Below the pieces are notes generated by a model. That model was not told the DNA's origin. It made no database searches and saw only the letters and a program-made list of their open reading frames with translations. This document shows positions 1 through 10,145 of a stretch of DNA of 64,000 nucleotides, piece by piece; positions within the stretch are counted from its first letter, which is position 1, and each line of letters begins with the position of its first letter. Origin of the DNA: CAVONB01 sp963697205 (GTDB lineage: Bacteria; Pseudomonadota; Alphaproteobacteria; Rhizobiales; Hyphomicrobiaceae); assembly GCA_963697205.1 (NCBI GenBank), contig CAVONB010000013.1, positions 434,001-498,000 on the forward strand, written 5' to 3'. A program made the position numbers and the translations under genes.

Positions 1-1555
1 GAGCCGCGCACTGGCCGTCGTTCAACGAGGCGCTGGACCGCATCTGCATCGCCCCGAGGACACCGCCGACGTCGTCGACCGGGCGCCCCGTCCTGGCAGC
101 GCCTCGCCTACGACGAACTGCTCGCCGGCCAGCTGGCGCTCGCCCTCGTGCGCCCGAGCCTGAAGTCAGCGACCCGGCCGCAGCGTCACCGGCGACGGCC
201 GCGTCCGCGCACGCATCATGGCCGCGCTGCCCTTCGCGATGACCGGCTCGCCAGCGCGACCGCGCATCGCCGAGATCGAGGCCGACCTGGCCGCCGCCCA
301 CCGCATGCTGCGTCTGCTGCAAGGCGACGTCGGCTCCGGCAAGACGGTCGTCGCGCTGATGTCGATGGCGATCGCCGTCGAAATCGGCGCCCAGGCCGCC
401 CTGATGGCGCCGACCGAAGTCCTCGCCCGCCAGCACGTCGAGACCATCGCACCGCTGGCCGAGACGCCGGGCTCACGCATCGGCCTCCTGACCGGCCGCG
501 AGAAAGGCAAGGCCGCGCCGCGAGGTCCTCGAGCGGCTTGGCAGCCGGCGAGATCGACATCTTGATCGGCACCCACGCCCTGTTCCAGCCCGACGTCGTC
601 TTCAAGGACCTCGCCTTCGCCGTCATCGACGAGCAGCACCGCTTCGGCGTCCACCAGCGCCTCGCCCTGCAGGCCAAGGGCGGCGACGGCGGCGCCAACG
701 TCCTGGTCATGACCGCGACGCCGATCCCGCGCACGCTGCTCATGACCCACTACGGCGACCTCGACGTCTCGCGGCTGACCGAGAAGCCCGCCGGCCGCAA
801 GCCCGTCAAGACGACGCATGCCCGCCATCGGCCGGCATCGAGGATGTCATCGACGGCCTGCGCCGCATGCTCGCCCGAAGGCGCGCAGATCTACTGGGTC
901 TGCCCGCTGATCGAGAGCAGCGAGACCAGCTCCGAACTGGCCGCCGCCGAGGAGCGCCACGCCCATCTCGCCCAGATGTTCGGCACGAACAGGTCGGCCT
1001 GCTGCATGGCGCCATGAAGCGCCGCCGACAAGGACGCGATGATGGCCGCGCTTCTCCGCCGACCAGCTTGAAGATGCTCGTCTCCACCACCGTCATCGAG
1101 GTCGGCGTCAACGTGCCCAATGCCACGCATCATGGTGATCGAGCACGCCGAACGCTTCGGCCTCGCCCAACTCCACCAGCTGCGCGGCCGCGTCGGCCGT
1201 GGCGAGCGCCAGTCCTATTGCGTGCTGCTGCTACTACGAGCCCGCTCGGCGAGACCGCCGCGCCAGCGGCTCGAAGATGATGCGCGACACCGAGGACGGC
1301 TTTCTGATCGCGGAGAAGGATCTGGAACTGCGCGGCGGCGGCGAAGTGCTCGGCGCGCGCCAGTCCGGCGTGCCCGGAGTTCCGCGTCGCCAACGTCACC
1401 GAACTTCGAGGATCTGCTGAGCGCGGCCCGCGACGATGCGCGACTCGTGCTGGAGCGCGATCCCCAGCTCGACCGGCGCGCGCGGCACTGCGCTTACGCT
1501 GCTACTCTACCTGTTCGAGTGCGACGAGGCCGTCCGCCTGTTCCGCGCCGCCTGA
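1..1555 (+). CDS. recG: ATP-dependent DNA helicase RecG (5' end outside window; reading frame broken by doubled wobble bases)
   Basis: RecG unwinds branched DNA and drives replication-fork reversal and recombination. Visible helicase motifs are Walker A GDVGSGKT near 330-355, DEQH near 628-640, TATPIPR near 713-733, and the C-terminal STTVIEVGVNVPNA and QLRGRVGRGE blocks near 1080-1205. The window starts inside the gene, so the N-terminal wedge domain is missing. No single frame spans it. Extra bases at GCGC (about 515), CTTG (about 536), ACGC (about 1125) and CCCG (about 1374) each fall on a third codon position and offer two synonymous choices. Removing one base at each restores a continuous RecG ending at TGA 1553-1555. 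I treat it as a real gene with consensus errors rather than a pseudogene. Confidence 0.9.
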
Positions 1556-1621
1556 CCCTGACGCCAGTTCTGGCACGCCTGCCCGAGCCCTACCCCGCCG
1601 CCGCCCCGCTGGAGTCCCTCT

Positions 1622-2440
1622 GTGGACAACACCTTCCTCTACGTCCTTGCGGGCCTGGCCGCCGGCCTCGTCTCCGGCCTGTTCGGCGTCGGCGGCGGAC
1701 TGACCGTCGTCCCCGCCCTCGTCCTGGCATTGCCGATTGCCGGCGTCACCACCGATCTCGTCATGCACATGGCGATCGGAACGTCACTCGCCGTAATGAT
1801 CTTTACGTCCGCCATAACCACGTTCTGGCGCCATCGCAGCGACGATCTCGACACGACCCTGCTGTGGCGCCTGACGCCATGGGTCGCCATCGGCGGTCTT
1901 GCCGGCGCCGCTGTCGGCGACGCGCTGAATGGCTTGACGCTGCGCCTCGTTTTCATCGCTTTCGTCGCGCTCACCATCATCCGTGACGCCCGCCGTCACT
2001 GGTTGGACGGTGGCGCCCAAAAGACCGCGCGCGCGCCGACACCCGCCTCGGGCTCGACGCTGTCTTTTGCCGGCCATGGCATTGCCGCCGGCGTGATCGG
2101 CGCTTTGCTCGGCGCAGGCGCTGCAATCGTCGTAGTGCCTTTCGTCGTCAGGCTCGGTCATCGGATCCAAATCGCCTCGGCACTGTCGGCCGCGCTCTCC
2201 GCACTGATCGGCCTCGCCGCCGGCGCCGGCTACATCGTCGCCGGCCTCGACCAGACGGCGCTGCCCCCGCTATCGCTCGGCTACGTCTATCTGCCCGCTT
2301 TCGCGATCGTTGCAGCTGGCGCACTCGCCGGCTCACCCGCGGGCGTGAAGCTGTCGCACGTCATCACGCCACGCCTTCAGCGCACGCTGTTCATCATTTA
2401 TCTGTGTATCGTACTGTCGGTGATGATCTCGCGCCTGTGA
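1622..2440 (+). CDS. Sulfite exporter TauE/SafE family permease
   Basis: This is an integral inner-membrane protein of 272 residues, predicted to move small organic or inorganic sulfur anions such as sulfite, sulfoacetate or taurine-derived sulfonates. The family signature is two homologous halves with glycine-rich helices: SGLFGVGGG at residues 18-26, and a matching GALLGAGAAIVVVP stretch in the second half. About eight hydrophobic segments are visible. The start is GTG at 1622, preceded by GGAG about ten bases upstream, 66 bases after recG. The Sox genes elsewhere in the window make a sulfur substrate plausible, but the family is broad and the substrate cannot be read from sequence. Confidence 0.85.
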   Translation: MDNTFLYVLAGLAAGLVSGLFGVGGGLTVVPALVLALPIAGVTTDLVMHMAIGTSLAVMIFTSAITTFWRHRSDDLDTTLLWRLTPWVAIGGLAGAAVGDALNGLTLRLVFIAFVALTIIRDARRHWLDGGAQKTARAPTPASGSTLSFAGHGIAAGVIGALLGAGAAIVVVPFVVRLGHRIQIASALSAALSALIGLAAGAGYIVAGLDQTALPPLSLGYVYLPAFAIVAAGALAGSPAGVKLSHVITPRLQRTLFIIYLCIVLSVMISRL

Positions 2441-2459
2441 CGCAGCGGCGCGATCCCGC

Positions 2460-3392
2460 TCAGCCCTCGCCGCGCAGCTGCTGCTGGCGCTTCAATCGAC
2501 GCTGCGCCCGCTTCGACAGCGGCTTGTCGCTGCCCTCGCCGACGGCCGCCTCCGCCGCCTGCGCACCTGCCTTCGACGCCACCTTGCTGCCCCCGCCGAA
2601 CCGGGACAGCCCGCTCTTGCGCTCCGCGATGGTGTGCTCGGCGATTTCCTTCAGCCGCGCCTGCGTCTCCGGCATCACCATGCCGCCGGAGATCACCACC
2701 TTGGCCGCGTCCTCCATGCTCATGTCGAGGAAGATGACATCCCCGCGCGGCACGAAGCAGACGAAGCCCGTCGGCGGCAAGATGCCCGTCGGCATGAACA
2801 CGCTGACCATGTCGTCCTGGCCGCCCGGCTTGACCTCCGCGATCTCGCCCGACGTCTCGCCGGTGACGAACACGATCGACCACAGCCCCTTGGACGGGAA
2901 CTCGATCAGACCGACCTTCTGCACGCCCTGCTCGGGACCACCTGTGGACACCACCGACTCGAAGATCTGCTTCATCGTCCGGTAGACGTTGCGCACGATC
3001 GGCATACGTCCGACCATCAGCTCGCCATAGCTGATCATCGTGCGCCCGAGCAGATTGGCTGCCAGCGCACCCACGAGTGTCAGCCCCAGGATCGACACGA
3101 CGATCCCGAGCCCCGGCACGGGAAAGGGCAGATAGGTGTCCGGATTGTAGATGCGCGGCAGGAACGGCTTGATCCACGCGTCGACGACGTTGATGAACCA
3201 CCACGCGATATAGATGGTGATCGTCACCGGTCCCACGACCACAAGGCCCGTGAGGAAATAGTTCCTGAGACGCGCTCCTAGATGCAGGTGCCCACCGTCC
3301 TCGTCTCGCGCAAGTCGCGCCAAGCCCTCCCGCAGTTCAGCAGGATGGTCATGCTTCGGAAAATACGAACCCTTGGGGTCGTCCGCCCGCAT
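2460..3392 (-). CDS. DUF502 family membrane protein
   Basis: This is a conserved alphaproteobacterial membrane protein of unknown function, about 310 residues from the ATG at 3392. Two transmembrane helices lie near residues 44-68 and 93-116, with a periplasmic segment between them (YNPDTYLPFPVPG). A soluble C-terminal domain follows, with the family's typical MISYGELMVGRMPIVRNVYRT stretch and a Lys/Arg-rich tail. The open frame continues upstream to ATG 3425 and GTG 3452, so the start is uncertain. None of the three has a convincing ribosome-binding site, and I chose the one giving a normal-length N terminus. It converges with the TauE gene, separated by 19 bases. Confidence 0.8.
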   Translation of the reverse strand: MRADDPKGSYFPKHDHPAELREGLARLARDEDGGHLHLGARLRNYFLTGLVVVGPVTITIYIAWWFINVVDAWIKPFLPRIYNPDTYLPFPVPGLGIVVSILGLTLVGALAANLLGRTMISYGELMVGRMPIVRNVYRTMKQIFESVVSTGGPEQGVQKVGLIEFPSKGLWSIVFVTGETSGEIAEVKPGGQDDMVSVFMPTGILPPTGFVCFVPRGDVIFLDMSMEDAAKVVISGGMVMPETQARLKEIAEHTIAERKSGLSRFGGGSKVASKAGAQAAEAAVGEGSDKPLSKRAQRRLKRQQQLRGEG

Positions 3393-3723
3393 CACTGTGA
3401 CTCGTCTCGGCCCGAAGAGCCGCATACTCGAACGCAACCGCGCGCCCTCCACCGGGCGGCATGCCCTGAGAGAACGCGATCACGCCATCATTTCATATCC
3501 GCCGCGACGGCAGAAGCCGAACCAAGTGATTTGACGGCAGAAACGATAATGAGGGCTCAACACACCCGATGGACAGCCCGACTTTTCGGCAAGAGGCTCG
3601 AATAGATGGCACGGCAGGCCCCCGCGGGACCTCTCGCGCGGCCCAAAGCGCCAAGCCTGGGAGGGCAACGATACTCGGCCGGCGGCGCCAGCACCCCGGT
3701 TCCCGGCCAGCGCGTGCGAAATT

Positions 3724-5079
3724 TCAGGGGGTCAGAACCCGGCACTCGAAGCCAGTCTGGCGCAGCTTCACGCACAGATTGCGCGGCTCGTTGGCCGAGG
3801 CATAAGGGCCGAGCTTGATGCTGTAAACGGTCGCGTCACCCTCACCCTTCTCCGGATCGATGGCGATCGTCTGCCGCGCCATGGCCCGCCTATGCTTGGC
3901 CTTGAGCCGCGTCGCAATCCGGATGGCTTCCTGCCGGGTCTTCGCGCTCGCCACGAACAAGGCATACTTGCCCTCGGCTTTGGCAGCCTTTGCCGGGACA
4001 TTGGCCGACGTGGCCGAGGCCTTGTCGCGCGCCTTTCCGCGGCTCGACGGCGGCGGCGCGGCCATCAGCGCCTCCCGTGTTCCCGACGGTGCTATACTGG
4101 TCTGGTCCGCCCACGCCTCGATGGAGCGGGACGCCACTTGGGGCCGCGGCGGCGGCGGAGGCCCCAGCGACATGTCGCCGAACAGGCTGGTGAACAGGCC
4201 ACCGATGCCCCCAGAGGCAGGCTTGTCTGGTTCCTGGGCCACCGAAGTCGGCACACCCACCGGCGCAGCCGACGTCTGAGCTGGCGCCGGAGCGCGTGAT
4301 CCCTGGGGCGGGGGTGCCGATATCACCGGGCGGGTCGGCAGCGAGGCCACCTCGCGCGGCACCACCCTTGCAGGTGTCGCAGGCGGCGCAGCCGCAACGG
4401 TGCGCGCAGGCGCCGCAGGCAACGATTGCGTGGTCACGGGTGGCGAGGTGCGCGTCGTCACACTGGCGGACGGCGTCGTCGCGGTCCGCCAGCCGGAAAC
4501 CACCGGTGCGGGCGCGGCCGGCTTGGGCGGTGCCGCAGCGCGCGCGGGCGCTGCCGGAGGCGGCATTACAGGCGCGAGTGGCCGCGGCGGCAAGGGCGTC
4601 GCGGCGGCGAGGCTCGACGGCGGACCCTGCTTGGGCGCAACGCTAGGCGCGGACAGACCGGCCTCGGCATAGGCAGACGTGCGCGCCTGCCGAGCCGCTT
4701 CCAGCTCCGCATCCGACAAGCCGGCCTTCAGCCACAGGGCATTGGAGAGATCGGCGATCGCCAGCGCGGACTTGCCGCTTTTGCGATAGGCGAGACCACG
4801 CGTATAGAGCGCCCGCGCCATCAGCTTGGCGTCCAGGCCACCGTTTATGGCGGTCGAAAGACTTGATACGGCCTGATCGTGCTTGCCGGCCTGGAAGGCT
4901 TTCACGCCAGTCGCATAGGCGCTATCGGCCGCCCCCGACTTGCCCTTACCGACTTGCTTGCGCGCCCCCGCCGCCCAGGCGCAATCGCCCGCAAACGGCG
5001 CGGCGGCGAGCGCCATGGCGAGCCCGAGTACACAGACTCCCAGTGCGGTTCGAGCGCGTGCTGGACCGATCCGAAACAT
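3724..5079 (-). CDS. Secreted TPR and SPOR domain protein
   Basis: This is an exported protein of 451 residues that probably binds denuded septal peptidoglycan. The N terminus is a signal peptide (RIGPARARTALG then a hydrophobic run, cleavage around CAWA). Residues about 45-140 form TPR-like helices (AYATGVKAFQAGKHDQAV, ARALYTRGLAYRKSGKSALAIADL). A long Pro/Ala-rich linker follows to about residue 360. The last 75 residues are a SPOR domain (KYALFVASAKTRQEA ... LCVKLRQTGFECRVLTP). I start at ATG 5079 rather than 5118 because it places the signal peptide at the N terminus. SPOR domains commonly localise proteins to the division site; the ligand here is inferred from the family. Confidence 0.8.
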   Translation of the reverse strand: MFRIGPARARTALGVCVLGLAMALAAAPFAGDCAWAAGARKQVGKGKSGAADSAYATGVKAFQAGKHDQAVSSLSTAINGGLDAKLMARALYTRGLAYRKSGKSALAIADLSNALWLKAGLSDAELEAARQARTSAYAEAGLSAPSVAPKQGPPSSLAAATPLPPRPLAPVMPPPAAPARAAAPPKPAAPAPVVSGWRTATTPSASVTTRTSPPVTTQSLPAAPARTVAAAPPATPARVVPREVASLPTRPVISAPPPQGSRAPAPAQTSAAPVGVPTSVAQEPDKPASGGIGGLFTSLFGDMSLGPPPPPRPQVASRSIEAWADQTSIAPSGTREALMAAPPPSSRGKARDKASATSANVPAKAAKAEGKYALFVASAKTRQEAIRIATRLKAKHRRAMARQTIAIDPEKGEGDATVYSIKLGPYASANEPRNLCVKLRQTGFECRVLTP

Positions 5080-5195
5080 GACCCCTCGTCCCCAGCTTCG
5101 ACGTCTATGCCAGAGCAACCCCGCTGCCCTCTTAGGACAACATCAGAGGGAAGGCAATTACATGGCGGCCGATTCGCCGGAAGGGCAAACCACCC

Positions 5196-7016
5196 TCATT
5201 CCACGGTTACGGACTTGGCGAGGTTGCGCGGCTGGTCGACGTCCGTGCCCATGAAGACGGCCGTGTGATAGGCCAGCAGCTGAACGGGCGCGGCATAGAC
5301 CAGCGGCGTGGTGTAGGCGTCGACGTCGGGCATCTGGATGTGGGCGGCCACCTTGCAGCCGATCTCGTCGGCGGCCGCATTCGAGATCAGGATGATCTGG
5401 CCGCCGCGCGCGGCCACCTCCTGCATGTTCGACACGGTCTTCTCAAACAGCTGGTCGCGCGGCGCCACGACGACCACCGGCACGTTCTCGTCGATCAGCG
5501 CGATCGGGCCGTGCTTGAGCTCGCCCGCCGCATAGCCTTCCGCGTGGATGTAGGAGATCTCCTTCAGCTTGAGCGCCCCCTCCATCGCCAGCGGGAAGCT
5601 GACGCCGCGGCCGAGATAGAGCACGTCGCGCGCCTTCGACAGCGTATGCGCGATCTCCTCGTATTGCGCTTCGTCGCGCAACAGCGTCGAGATGTGGCGC
5701 GGCACCTCCACCAGCGCCTGCACCAGCGCCTGCTCGCGTTCCGCGGTCAATGTCCCGCGTGCCCGCCCGAGCGCCAGCGCCAGGCAACCCAGAACTGACA
5801 GCTGACAGGTGAAGGCCTTGGTCGACGCCACGCCGATCTCCGGCCCCGCCAGCGTCGGCAGCACGGCGTCGGCCTCCCGCGCGATCGTGGATGTCTTGAC
5901 GTTGACGACAGCGGCGATCCGCTGGCCCTCCGCCTTGCAGTAGCGCAGCGTCGCCAGCGTGTCCGCCGTCTCGCCCGACTGCGACACGAACACCGACAGC
6001 CCCCCCGGCGGCATCGGCGCTTCGCGATACCGGAACTCGGAAGCGATATCGACATCGACGGGAATGCGCGCGACCTGCTCGATCCAGTACTTGGCGACAG
6101 CGCCGGCATAATACGCCGTCCCGCACGCCGCGATCGTGACACGCGTGACGGTGGAAAGATCGATGCCGAGATCGGGAAAGTCGACCTTGCCCGCGCCCAG
6201 GTCGAGGTAATGCGCCAGCGTGTGCGAGATCACCTCGGGCTGCTCGTGGATCTCCTTGGCCATGAAGTGGCGATGATTACCCTTGTCGACCAGAAGCGAG
6301 CTCGCCGGCGATTTGGTCACCGGGCGGTGGACGACGTTGCCCGTGCGATCGTGGACCTCCACTCCAGACCGGCGGATGACGGCCCAGTCACCCTCCTCCA
6401 GATAGGTGATGGTGTCGGTGAACGGCGCCAGCGCAATGGCATCGGAGCCCAGGTACATCTCACCCGTGCCATGACCAATCGCGAGCGGCGAGCCCTGCCG
6501 CGCCGCGATCATCAAGTCGTCGTGGCCCGAAAAGATGATCGCCAGCGCAAACGCGCCCTCCAGCCGCTGCAGGGCAGCCGCCGTCGCCTCGATCGGCGGG
6601 CGGCCCTCCTTCATCATCTCCGTGATCAGATGGACGACGGCCTCGGTGTCGGTGTCCGTCTCGAACGTGTGCCCCTTCTCCGTCAGCTCCGCCTTGAGCG
6701 CGCGATAATTCTCGATGATGCCGTTATGCACGACCGAGACCCGGTCGCTCATGTGGGGATGCGCGTTGCGCTCGACCGGCTTGCCGTGCGTCGCCCAGCG
6801 CGTGTGACCGATCCCGACCCGCCCCGACAGCGGCTGCTCGTGTAACCGTGCCTCCAGATTGCGCAGCTTGCCTTCCGCGCGGCGGCGCTCCAGATGACCG
6901 TTCTCAACGGTCGCCACACCGGCTGAATCGTAGCCGCGATACTCCAGACGCCGCAGGGCCTCGACGAGATCGAGCGCCACGGGCTTGGTGCCCAGAATAC
7001 CGACAATGCCGCACAT
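5196..7016 (-). CDS. glmS: Glutamine--fructose-6-phosphate aminotransferase (isomerizing)
   Basis: GlmS makes glucosamine-6-phosphate from fructose-6-phosphate and glutamine, the first committed step toward UDP-GlcNAc for peptidoglycan and lipopolysaccharide. The 606-residue protein begins MCGIVGILG, so Cys2 is the N-terminal nucleophile of the glutaminase domain. GIGHTRWATHG and the SDRVSVVHNGIIENY block confirm that domain. Two SIS domains follow, with ACGTAYYAG, SQSGETADTLATL and EISYIHAEGYAAGELKHGP. The C terminus is RNLAKSVTVE as in the family. The start at 7016 is fixed by the need for Cys2; upstream frame extension is spurious. It lies 319 bases downstream of glmU on the same strand. 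No glmS ribozyme is apparent. Confidence 0.97.
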   Translation of the reverse strand: MCGIVGILGTKPVALDLVEALRRLEYRGYDSAGVATVENGHLERRRAEGKLRNLEARLHEQPLSGRVGIGHTRWATHGKPVERNAHPHMSDRVSVVHNGIIENYRALKAELTEKGHTFETDTDTEAVVHLITEMMKEGRPPIEATAAALQRLEGAFALAIIFSGHDDLMIAARQGSPLAIGHGTGEMYLGSDAIALAPFTDTITYLEEGDWAVIRRSGVEVHDRTGNVVHRPVTKSPASSLLVDKGNHRHFMAKEIHEQPEVISHTLAHYLDLGAGKVDFPDLGIDLSTVTRVTIAACGTAYYAGAVAKYWIEQVARIPVDVDIASEFRYREAPMPPGGLSVFVSQSGETADTLATLRYCKAEGQRIAAVVNVKTSTIAREADAVLPTLAGPEIGVASTKAFTCQLSVLGCLALALGRARGTLTAEREQALVQALVEVPRHISTLLRDEAQYEEIAHTLSKARDVLYLGRGVSFPLAMEGALKLKEISYIHAEGYAAGELKHGPIALIDENVPVVVVAPRDQLFEKTVSNMQEVAARGGQIILISNAAADEIGCKVAAHIQMPDVDAYTTPLVYAAPVQLLAYHTAVFMGTDVDQPRNLAKSVTVE

Positions 7017-7335
7017 GTTCCTGGCCCTCGTCCTCGAATTTTGATGGCTCGCCCGAGCCGCCGACGCTCTCGCGTCCCACGTGTGCTGGCTGCTGCCGCG
7101 GTCGCCCGGCCCGATGGCCGGTGGACGCTGGCTGCGCCACCGCGCGCGAGACCTCACGATCCTGAGACCGCACGCACCTGGGTCCACACCAGCAAGAAGC
7201 GGTCCAACTGGCAGGTCGCGACCCCCGACGCGCCCAATAGCTACCGGATCAGCCCGGCACGCGCCAAATCAAACCCTGTTTCGCCACCTTCCAGGCCCGC
7301 CGTCGCCGGTTCGCTCGCCCGATCCAGCCGTGCGC
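7017..7335. other. Intergenic region between glmU and glmS
   Basis: This 319-base gap upstream of glmS contains no supported gene, terminator hairpin or riboswitch-like fold that I can recognise. The ORFs crossing it are GC-driven shadows. It probably carries the glmS promoter, unless glmS is read through from glmU. Confidence 0.5.
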
Positions 7336-8691
7336 TCAGGCCTTGGCCTTCCGCCGCTTCATCATCTCGCGGAACTTACCCGCCCAGCCCGGCCGCTCCT
7401 CCTGCTTCGCGCGCTCCAGCGCCAGCGCATCGGCTGCCACGTCCCGGGTGATCACGCTGCCCGAACCGATATAGGCACCCGCGCCGATCTTGACCGGCGC
7501 GACCAGCGCCGTGTTGGAGCCGACGAATGCGCCCTCCCCGACCTCCGTCGTGTGCTTGAAGAAGCCGTCGTAGTTGCAAAAGATCGTGCCCGCCCCGATG
7601 TTGGCCTTGGCGCCGACCCGGCCATCCCCGAGGTAGGCCAGATGGTTGGCCTTGGCACCCGGGCCCATCACGACGTTCTTGACCTCCACGAAGTTGCCGA
7701 TGTGAACGTCCTCGCCCAGATCCGCCCCCGGCCTCAGTCGCGCAAACGGCCCGACCCGCGCGCCGCGCCCGATCCGCGCCGCTTCGAAATGGCAGTTGGC
7801 CTTGATGTCCACGCCATCCTCCACCACCACGCCGGGCCCGAAGAACACGTTGGGCTCGATCACGACGTCCCGCCCGATCACGGTGTCATGGCTGAACCAA
7901 ACCGTCTCCGGCGCAATCAGCGTCGCCCCCGCCAGCATCGCCGCCTCCCGCGCGCGGTCCTGGAAGATCGCCTCGACCTGCGCCAGTTGAACGCGTGAGT
8001 TGACGCCCACCACCTCGCTCTCGCTGCCGATCACGAAGCGCGCCGCCAACCCATCCGTGCGTGCGATCTCCACCGCATCCGTCAGATAGTATTCGCCCTT
8101 GGCGTTGTCGGCCTCGATCCGGTCAAGGAGCCCGGCAAGCTCGCCGCAGCGGAACGCCATCACACCCGAGTTGCACAGCCGCACTGCGCGCTCGGCTGCG
8201 GTCGCATCCCGCTCCTCGCGGATTGCCAGCAGCGTGTCGGGTCCATCGGTCAGCAGACGGCCGTAGCCGGTAGGATCGACCGGCTCGAAGCCCAGCACCG
8301 CCACCGCCCCCCCGGCATCCAGCGCCCCACGCAGGGACAGCAATGTCCGGGCACGGATCAGAGGTGTGTCGCCATAGAGCACGAGCACATCACCGTTGTG
8401 CGCCGCGATTGCCTCGCGCGCCGCCAGCACGGCGTGAGCGGTCCCGAGCTGGTGCGTCTGCTCGAAGATCTGGGCCTCAGGCGCCAGCCGCAGGGCCTCC
8501 TGGCGAACGTCGTCCATGCCCGGACCGACCACCACCGCAAGCTTTTGCCCGCCCGCGGACCGCGCCGAGCGGATCGCATGGCCGAGCATCGCCAGGCCGC
8601 CGACCTTGTGCAGAACTTTGGGCAGATTAGAGCACATGCGTGTGCCCTTGCCGGCGGCAAGCACAATCGTCAGCAACGCGGGCTGTGTCAT
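7336..8691 (-). CDS. glmU: Bifunctional N-acetylglucosamine-1-phosphate uridyltransferase / glucosamine-1-phosphate acetyltransferase
   Basis: GlmU acetylates glucosamine-1-phosphate and then uridylylates it to UDP-GlcNAc, the last two steps of the pathway that starts with GlmS. The 451-residue protein has the nucleotidyltransferase signature VLAAGKGTRM at residues 9-18, then the YGDTPLI and GEYYLTDAVEIA blocks. A left-handed beta-helix of hexapeptide repeats follows from about residue 250, including GPFARLRPGADLG, VEVKNVVMGPGAKANHLAYLGD and NIGAGTIFCNYDG. I chose ATG 8691 (MTQPALLTIV), because the frame upstream of it is not conserved. MGTFE at 8706 is an alternative. Its position just upstream of glmS on the same strand suggests co-expression. 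Confidence 0.97.
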   Translation of the reverse strand: MTQPALLTIVLAAGKGTRMCSNLPKVLHKVGGLAMLGHAIRSARSAGGQKLAVVVGPGMDDVRQEALRLAPEAQIFEQTHQLGTAHAVLAAREAIAAHNGDVLVLYGDTPLIRARTLLSLRGALDAGGAVAVLGFEPVDPTGYGRLLTDGPDTLLAIREERDATAAERAVRLCNSGVMAFRCGELAGLLDRIEADNAKGEYYLTDAVEIARTDGLAARFVIGSESEVVGVNSRVQLAQVEAIFQDRAREAAMLAGATLIAPETVWFSHDTVIGRDVVIEPNVFFGPGVVVEDGVDIKANCHFEAARIGRGARVGPFARLRPGADLGEDVHIGNFVEVKNVVMGPGAKANHLAYLGDGRVGAKANIGAGTIFCNYDGFFKHTTEVGEGAFVGSNTALVAPVKIGAGAYIGSGSVITRDVAADALALERAKQEERPGWAGKFREMMKRRKAKA

Positions 8692-8964
8692 CTCGAAGGT
8701 TCCCATGGGCCAGTGTGCTGAGCACGTGAACGGGCCGGAAGCTGGCGCAGCGCACCACGGAATGCAAGGCCTCTGCCACTTGCCCAGCCCCTCACCTGCC
8801 GGCGCCCGCGAGCCTGACCCAAGGCTATCCACAATCGGGACCGCATCGCGGCGCTGCGGCGTTGACCCGCAACCCGGACTCAGACGACCAGAACCTCAAC
8901 GGCGGTGCAGGTCCCGTGTTGCATGAGCCCCGTGAGACAAACAGCGCCCTGCGAGGTTGAGATC

Positions 8965-9975
8965 ATGTCCAAAGCCGACGGCCGCAGATTGCCCGCCCTC
9001 TACGTCGTGTCGTGGAGCGCCGTATTCCTGGTCGCCGCCGCTTATCTCACCACCCTCCTTGCGCGACCCGACAAGCTCGCCGATTTCCTGCCGCCGCAGC
9101 AGATTGCCTCCGGTTCGAGCCACATCGCCCCAACCGGCATGGAGGAGACGGAAGCCCTCCGGCGCCAAATCGCCGCCCTGGAAACCGATCGCACCTCCCT
9201 GCGCCTGGAACTGGCCCGCCGCACCGACCATGAGGCCAACCTGACCCAGCGGCTGGCCGCGCTCGAGCAGCAGCGCACCGAGGCCGCCCAGGCCCCGCAG
9301 GGCCTGCGCCTGGTGACCACCGGCAAGCCAGAGGCCGCGCCGCCTGAGATCCCCGTCCGCGCCACCACCCGCGCCGAAAGGCTGGCCGCCGCCAAGGCCA
9401 GGGACGCCGTAAAGTCAAAGGCACAGCCGGCACCTGCCCAAGTCGCCGCCAAAACGCCAACCCCAACGCCAACGGCCACGACACCCGCGACAAAAATCAT
9501 CGCGCGCGCGCCGGCCACCACGCAGCCGATCGCGACTGCCGCCGCCGCCCGTGGCAGTCTCTCCGAGGTCGAGCGGCTGGCCGAGCAGTCACAGGCAGCG
9601 CTGCGCACGCGCACCAGCGGCGCGGCAATCGAAACGGGCAGTGTCCCCGCAGCCCGTCCGCCTGTGGCCTTCGGCCCACCCAACGTCACCGGCACGCCCA
9701 GCCCATCCGGCGCCGTCGGCGTCCGCCTCGGAACAGGCCCCTCCGTCGACGCGCTCCGCATGACCTGGGGCCTCGTCAACGAAAAGGGCCGCACCACGCT
9801 CGACAGGCTGCAGCCCCGCTACATGGCGAGCACCCAGCCGACCGCCGGGGGCACGGCCTACGATCTCGTCGCGGGACCGCTGCCCAACACAGCGGAAGCG
9901 CAGCGGGTTTGCGAGCAATTGCGCGCCCAGAAGCTCAACTGCAGCGTGGGCGCCTTCGGCGGCAACGCCCTGTAG
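8965..9975 (+). CDS. Membrane-anchored protein with C-terminal SPOR-like domain
   Basis: This is a 336-residue protein of unknown function. One transmembrane helix is at about residues 11-28 (PALYVVSWSAVFLVAAAYLTTLL), followed by a short coiled-coil-like segment (ETEALRRQIAALETDRTSLRLELARR). A long Ala/Pro/Thr-rich linker leads to a C-terminal domain (YDLVAGPLPNTAEAQRVCEQLRAQKLNCSVGAFGG) that resembles a SPOR repeat. The architecture (inner-membrane anchor, linker, SPOR) suggests a periplasmic cell-wall or division role, but this is inference. The start is ATG 8965 after GAGGTTGAG. It is divergent from glmU, with 273 bases between them that should contain both promoters. Confidence 0.7.
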   Translation: MSKADGRRLPALYVVSWSAVFLVAAAYLTTLLARPDKLADFLPPQQIASGSSHIAPTGMEETEALRRQIAALETDRTSLRLELARRTDHEANLTQRLAALEQQRTEAAQAPQGLRLVTTGKPEAAPPEIPVRATTRAERLAAAKARDAVKSKAQPAPAQVAAKTPTPTPTATTPATKIIARAPATTQPIATAAAARGSLSEVERLAEQSQAALRTRTSGAAIETGSVPAARPPVAFGPPNVTGTPSPSGAVGVRLGTGPSVDALRMTWGLVNEKGRTTLDRLQPRYMASTQPTAGGTAYDLVAGPLPNTAEAQRVCEQLRAQKLNCSVGAFGGNAL

Positions 9976-10051
9976 GCTGAACGGGCGCGAATACCAGGAG
10001 GCCCAACAGGCCCGCCGGCCATTTGCGATCGCCGCATGCCTCGACGCGAAG

Positions 10052-10084
10052 AAAAAGGCCCCGAGGCTCAACGCATCGGGGCCT
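10052..10084 (-). terminator. Intrinsic terminator after the YpfJ-type peptidase gene
   Basis: Read on the minus strand, AGGCCCCGA and TCGGGGCCT form a 9-bp stem with a loop of about 11 bases, followed by TTTTTC. It sits about 60 bases past the stop of the minus-strand gene ending at 10146, and it also separates that gene from the plus-strand gene ending at 9975. Confidence 0.75.
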
Positions 10085-10145
10085 CGTACGTGTCTCGCAA
10101 GCATCCCGGACACCGCAGCTTCAGCCGCCGCACGCGATCGCCTGC

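Noticed and set aside
2404..3281. Plus-strand frames opposite the DUF502 gene
   Set aside because: They are composition-driven shadows. DUF502 on the minus strand has membrane helices and family motifs.
7017..7335. glmS ribozyme upstream of glmS
   Set aside because: No ribozyme-like core is visible, and this element is essentially a feature of Gram-positive bacteria.
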